Shown in pieces: positions 4,987 to 6,170 of a DNA stretch of 6,170 bases (positions are counted from its first letter, which is position 1; every line of letters begins with the position of its first letter). Location: positions 1 to 6,170 of the forward strand of contig JAGQNH010000071.1 in NCBI GenBank assembly GCA_020428185.1, read 5' to 3'. Source of the stretch: Candidatus Saccharimonadota bacterium (GTDB lineage: Bacteria; Patescibacteriota; Saccharimonadia; Saccharimonadales; Saccharimonadaceae). The notes beneath the pieces are model-generated. The model worked only from the letters and a program-made list of their open reading frames with translations, had not been told where the DNA came from and ran no database searches. A program made the translations under genes and the position numbers.

Positions 4987-5412
4987 TTAGTCGACGACTT
5001 CGACGCCCATGCTTCGAGCTGTGCCGGCTATAGTTTTGACTGCACCATCAAGATCGATAGCGTTTAGCTGATCCATCTTTGTCTTTGCAATTTCTTCGAG
5101 CTGTGCTCGTGTAATCTTGCCAACCTTTTCGACATGTGGTTTGCCACTGCCCTTTTGGATACCGATAGCGGCGCGGATAGCGTCGTCTACTGGTTGGCCA
5201 AGGCTCTTCCATGCGAATGTTCGGTCTTCAAAGACCTGGATATGTACGATAACATCCTTGCCCATATCGGCCTTGGTTGCGTCGTTGAAAGGATTGATGA
5301 AATCCATCATGTTAAGACCCCATTGACCAAGTGTTGAACCAACTGGAGGACCAGCGGTTGCACGACCGGCAGGGATGCGTAGTTTTAGATTACCAATAAT
5401 TTTCTTTGCCAT
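4987..5412 (-). CDS. rplK: 50S ribosomal protein L11 (uL11)
   Basis: L11 forms the base of the ribosomal stalk, binds 23S rRNA in the GTPase-associated centre and takes part in factor-dependent GTP hydrolysis. The product is 141 aa, the usual length. The N-terminal domain shows LRIPAGRATAGPPVGSTLGQ (residues 10-29) and the adjacent GLNMMDFINPFN. The rRNA-binding C-terminal domain shows GIQKGSGKPHVEKVGKITRA, MDQLNAIDLDGAVKTIAGTA and the final RSMGVEVVD. The segment AWKSLGQPVDDAI is unusual; most L11 proteins have a TPPAS-type sequence there. The ATG at 5412 has GGAG nine bases upstream. nusG lies upstream on the same strand, as in most bacteria, but about 690 bp away and separated by another transcription unit. 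rplA does not follow. Confidence 0.97.
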   Translation of the reverse strand: MAKKIIGNLKLRIPAGRATAGPPVGSTLGQWGLNMMDFINPFNDATKADMGKDVIVHIQVFEDRTFAWKSLGQPVDDAIRAAIGIQKGSGKPHVEKVGKITRAQLEEIAKTKMDQLNAIDLDGAVKTIAGTARSMGVEVVD

Positions 5413-5415
5413 ATT

Positions 5416-5432
5416 AAAATTCTCCGAATTTT
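5416..5432 (-). promoter_or_regulatory. rplK ribosome binding site in a small hairpin
   Basis: AAAATTC / GAATTTT (7 bp) enclose a three-base loop that holds most of the GGAG Shine-Dalgarno, nine bases before the ATG. The stem is AT-rich and weak, so it could present the site or modulate access to it. Confidence 0.4.
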
Positions 5433-5447
5433 TAGTAGATGGTATAC

Positions 5448-5530
5448 GGTAGGTGGTAAATAGGATATTTGTTGGGATTGAAGCTGACCAACTACTATTT
5501 ACAAACTACTATCTACCGCAGCTTTGCTGC
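5448..5530 (-). promoter_or_regulatory. Structured 5' leader of rplK
   Basis: Three nested pairings build one long arm: GGTAG (5448-5452) with CTACC (5513-5517), GTAAATAG (5456-5463) with CTATTTAC (5495-5502), and GTTGG (5471-5475) with CCAAC (5488-5492). A separate GCAGC / GCTGC hairpin occupies 5518-5530. The leader is about 130 nt from the predicted start to the ATG. Such leaders in ribosomal protein genes often bind a ribosomal protein for feedback control; which one might bind here is not evident. Confidence 0.5.
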
Positions 5531-5549
5531 ATATGTGCGTAACCTATTA

Positions 5550-5578
5550 AATATAACAGATGTCAAGCATTTTCGCAA
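5550..5578 (-). promoter_or_regulatory. Promoter of rplK
   Basis: On the minus strand, TTGCGA (5573-5578), a 17-bp spacer, then TATATT (5550-5555). Transcription should begin near 5543. It lies just after the terminator of the upstream micro-operon, so rplK is transcribed independently of nusG. Confidence 0.7.
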
Positions 5579-5582
5579 GGTA

Positions 5583-5613
5583 GAAAAATGGGGCGGCTTG
5601 AGTGCCGCCCCAT
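5583..5613 (-). terminator. Intrinsic terminator of the three-ORF micro-operon
   Basis: A 10-bp stem (ATGGGGCGGC / GCCGCCCCAT) with a six-base loop, followed on the minus strand by ATTTTTC. It lies five bases after the stop of the 47-aa ORF. No T tract exists on the + side, so it acts on minus-strand transcripts. Confidence 0.88.
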
Positions 5614-5617
5614 GCGG

Positions 5618-5761
5618 TCATGAGACCAGTGTGTTTCCATCGTTGAGATATTTGGCTACTTCGGGAATCTGGCGGTCATTGATGACGCCGAGAATCCGAA
5701 GTGTTTCGATCATCGCGGCAGGTAGTCTACCGCATGCCTGACGAGTAATGCCGTCTTCCAT
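5618..5761 (-). CDS. 47-aa small protein, unknown function (third ORF of micro-operon)
   Basis: The ATG start lies five bases after the stop of the 31-aa ORF, and a TGA stop lies five bases before the terminator. The product begins MEDGITRQACGRLPAAMIET and continues with LRILGVINDRQIPEVAKYLN before a short DGNTLVS tail. It looks like two or three soluble helices; the heptad-like spacing of Leu/Ile/Val is compatible with a small helical bundle or a DNA- or protein-binding module, but no family is recognised. The start codon is part of a 7-bp hairpin that also covers a GAGG sequence, so translation probably depends on ribosomes finishing the previous ORF. The same reading frame is open upstream of the ATG as far as a TGA before QRTCRGERRVEALAS, but that stretch has no usual start codon. 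Confidence 0.5.
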   Translation of the reverse strand: MEDGITRQACGRLPAAMIETLRILGVINDRQIPEVAKYLNDGNTLVS

Positions 5762-5778
5762 TGAGGCTAATGCCTCAA
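5761..5778 (-). promoter_or_regulatory. Hairpin covering the start of the 47-aa ORF
   Basis: TTGAGGC / GCCTCAA (7 bp) with a four-base loop. It contains the stop of the 31-aa ORF, a GAGG motif and the first base of the next ATG. This is a layout expected for translational coupling. Confidence 0.5.
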
Positions 5779-5862
5779 CGCGACGCTCACCTCGACAGGT
5801 ACGCTGTCAAGGGTAGAGGCAATTTTCGTCGAAAATGTCACAGTATTGGCACCTGAACACAT
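5767..5862 (-). CDS. 31-aa small protein, unknown function (second ORF of micro-operon)
   Basis: The ATG at 5862 is preceded by the Shine-Dalgarno GAGGAG (5872-5877), nine bases away, located in the last codons of the 44-aa ORF. The gap from that ORF's stop is four bases. The product begins MCSGANTVTFSTKIASTLDS and ends VPVEVSVALRH. It has alternating small, polar and beta-branched residues (TVTFST, VPVEVSVAL), which suggests strands. It is short enough that it could be a leader for the following ORF rather than a working protein. Two inverted repeats (5792-5810 and 5822-5836) lie inside it, so the region could also be selected as RNA. No family is recognised. Confidence 0.42.
   Translation of the reverse strand: MCSGANTVTFSTKIASTLDSVPVEVSVALRH
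5792..5836 (-). repeat. Two adjacent inverted repeats within the micro-operon
   Basis: TCGACAG / CTGTCAA (5792-5798 and 5804-5810, one G.U pair in minus-strand RNA) and ATTTTCG / CGAAAAT (5822-5828 and 5830-5836, one-base centre). With the hairpin at 5761-5778 they make three successive hairpin-forming palindromes within about 75 bases. Confidence 0.5.
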
Positions 5863-5866
5863 GCTG

Positions 5867-6001
5867 CTACACTCCTCTATCGGGGTCGTTCGCGGCTCCG
5901 TGTCCAGAGTCGCTTAGATACTGTAGGATTGCAGCTCCCATGAAGGCTATAAGCCCTCCTAGTGCTCCTATGCCGATTGCGATTGCTGTCGCGGGTTTCA
6001 C
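5867..6001 (-). CDS. 44-aa single-helix membrane protein, unknown function (first ORF of micro-operon)
   Basis: A GTG start at 6001 has the Shine-Dalgarno GAGAGGA (6006-6012) four bases upstream, and a promoter lies about 35 bases before it. The N-terminus VKPATAIAIGIGALGG leads into one hydrophobic helix at about residues 4-26, rich in glycine and alanine with GxxxG-like spacing (IGIGALGG), which favours tight helix packing or oligomers. A polar tail follows (QYLSDSGHGAANDPDRGV). A single lysine precedes the helix. A small membrane regulator, a toxin-like peptide and a holin-like peptide would all look similar, and nothing decides between them. It is the first gene of an independent three-ORF unit sitting between nusG and rplK, which usually adjoin. 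Confidence 0.6.
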   Translation of the reverse strand: MKPATAIAIGIGALGGLIAFMGAAILQYLSDSGHGAANDPDRGV

Positions 6002-6035
6002 CGCTTCCTCTCATTTGATGGAACAATACAGCTAT

Positions 6036-6064
6036 ACTATATCATGTTTTTGTTAATACGAAAA
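6036..6064 (-). promoter_or_regulatory. Promoter of the 44/31/47-aa micro-operon
   Basis: On the minus strand, TATAGT (6036-6041) is preceded by TGA, an extended -10. The -35 (TTTTCG, 6059-6064, 17-bp spacer) is weak and overlaps the tail of the nusG terminator. Confidence 0.5.
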
Positions 6065-6087
6065 GAGCCCGGTACTCCGGGCCTCTT
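6061..6087 (-). terminator. Intrinsic terminator of nusG
   Basis: On the minus strand, AAGAG-G-CCCGG pairs with CCGGGCTCTT around AGTA, with one bulged G, and is followed by TT. It begins 16 bases after the nusG stop, so nusG and rplK are not one transcript by default. Confidence 0.8.
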
Positions 6088-6102
6088 CGTTTGTTTGTAG
6101 TG

Positions 6103-6170
6103 CTATACTTTTTTGACTTGTAGAGCGTCAAGTTCGACAGGTGTATCTCGGCCAAACATGCTGACCATGA
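6103..6170 (-). CDS. nusG: Transcription termination/antitermination factor NusG, C-terminal end only
   Basis: NusG binds RNA polymerase through its N-terminal domain and binds Rho or ribosomal protein S10 through its C-terminal KOW domain. Only the last 22 or so codons are inside the window: the visible end reads MVSMFGRDTPVELDALQVKK plus a final V and a TAG stop. This matches the usual NusG ending (VSMFGRETPVELDFxQVxKx). The remainder continues past the right edge. Its place upstream of rplK on the same strand supports the call. Confidence 0.9.
   Translation of the reverse strand, partial: MVSMFGRDTPVELDALQVKKV

Noticed and set aside
5561..5566. TTGACA on the minus strand upstream of rplK
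   Set aside because: It is only five bases from the TATATT -10, and no good -10 lies 16-18 bases downstream. TTGCGA at 5573-5578 has the right spacing.
5469..5741. 90-aa open frame on the + strand
   Set aside because: It runs through the rplK leader, the rplK promoter and the micro-operon terminator and lies antisense to the 47-aa ORF. It has no ribosome binding site.
5835..6056. 73-aa open frame on the + strand
   Set aside because: It is antisense to the 44-aa ORF, which has a much better start signal and membrane-helix composition, and it extends into the promoter on the other strand.
1..6170. UGA recoded as glycine, as in some CPR lineages
   Set aside because: No in-frame TGA occurs in the long antiporter, oxidase or L11 frames, and TGA ends the 105-aa and 47-aa ORFs, so the standard code fits.
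1..6170. tRNA, rRNA, CRISPR array or transposase
   Set aside because: No T-loop/acceptor pattern, regularly spaced repeats or transposase motifs were found on reading both strands.

Overview
The window is a gene-dense bacterial stretch that uses the standard bacterial code: long frames contain no in-frame TGA, and both TGA and TAG act as stops. The best taxonomic hint is a Patescibacteria (CPR), possibly Saccharibacteria-like, genome. The support is compact genes, several uncharacterised small proteins, a short divergent L11, nusG and rplK on one strand but no rplA after rplK, and sharp sigma70-type promoters with 17-bp spacers. This assignment is an inference from style and context, not a marker-gene result.

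Left part (1-2171, + strand). The window opens inside a DHA2/EmrB-QacA-type drug:H+ antiporter gene carrying a T14 homopolymer. Next comes a hidden micro-operon (1263-1616): a perfect-consensus promoter drives two tiny proteins of 33 and 34 aa, one very acidic and one very basic, each with a strong Shine-Dalgarno, closed by a GC-rich terminator. A 105-aa uncharacterised acidic protein follows. It has a strong promoter, and its start codon lies in the loop of a terminator-like hairpin. The antiporter and the 105-aa gene share an unusual 3' end: a long G.U-tolerant hairpin followed by an identical 14-nt CACCC-GAAA-GGGTG terminator core.

Middle (2172-4928). A 552-aa FAD-linked oxidase (GlcD/D-lactate dehydrogenase superfamily) appears to be read from a leaderless mRNA. 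It meets a minus-strand gene head-on with a 4-bp overlap. Two minus-strand genes of unknown function (167 and 179 aa) look like diverged tandem paralogues.

Right part (4929-6170, - strand). The order in transcription is nusG (3' end only), a terminator, a second hidden micro-operon of three tiny ORFs (44-aa one-helix membrane protein, 31 aa, 47 aa) with its own promoter and terminator, then rplK (L11) with its own promoter and a long folded leader. The hairpin after rplK is also the front of the 179-aa gene: its 5' arm overlaps that gene's -10 box and its 3' arm is the gene's ribosome binding site. It could therefore block read-through expression while leaving the gene's own transcript free.

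The most notable content is the set of overlooked tiny operons and the compact RNA switches at gene boundaries, rather than a large known system. No tRNA, rRNA, CRISPR array or transposase was seen.
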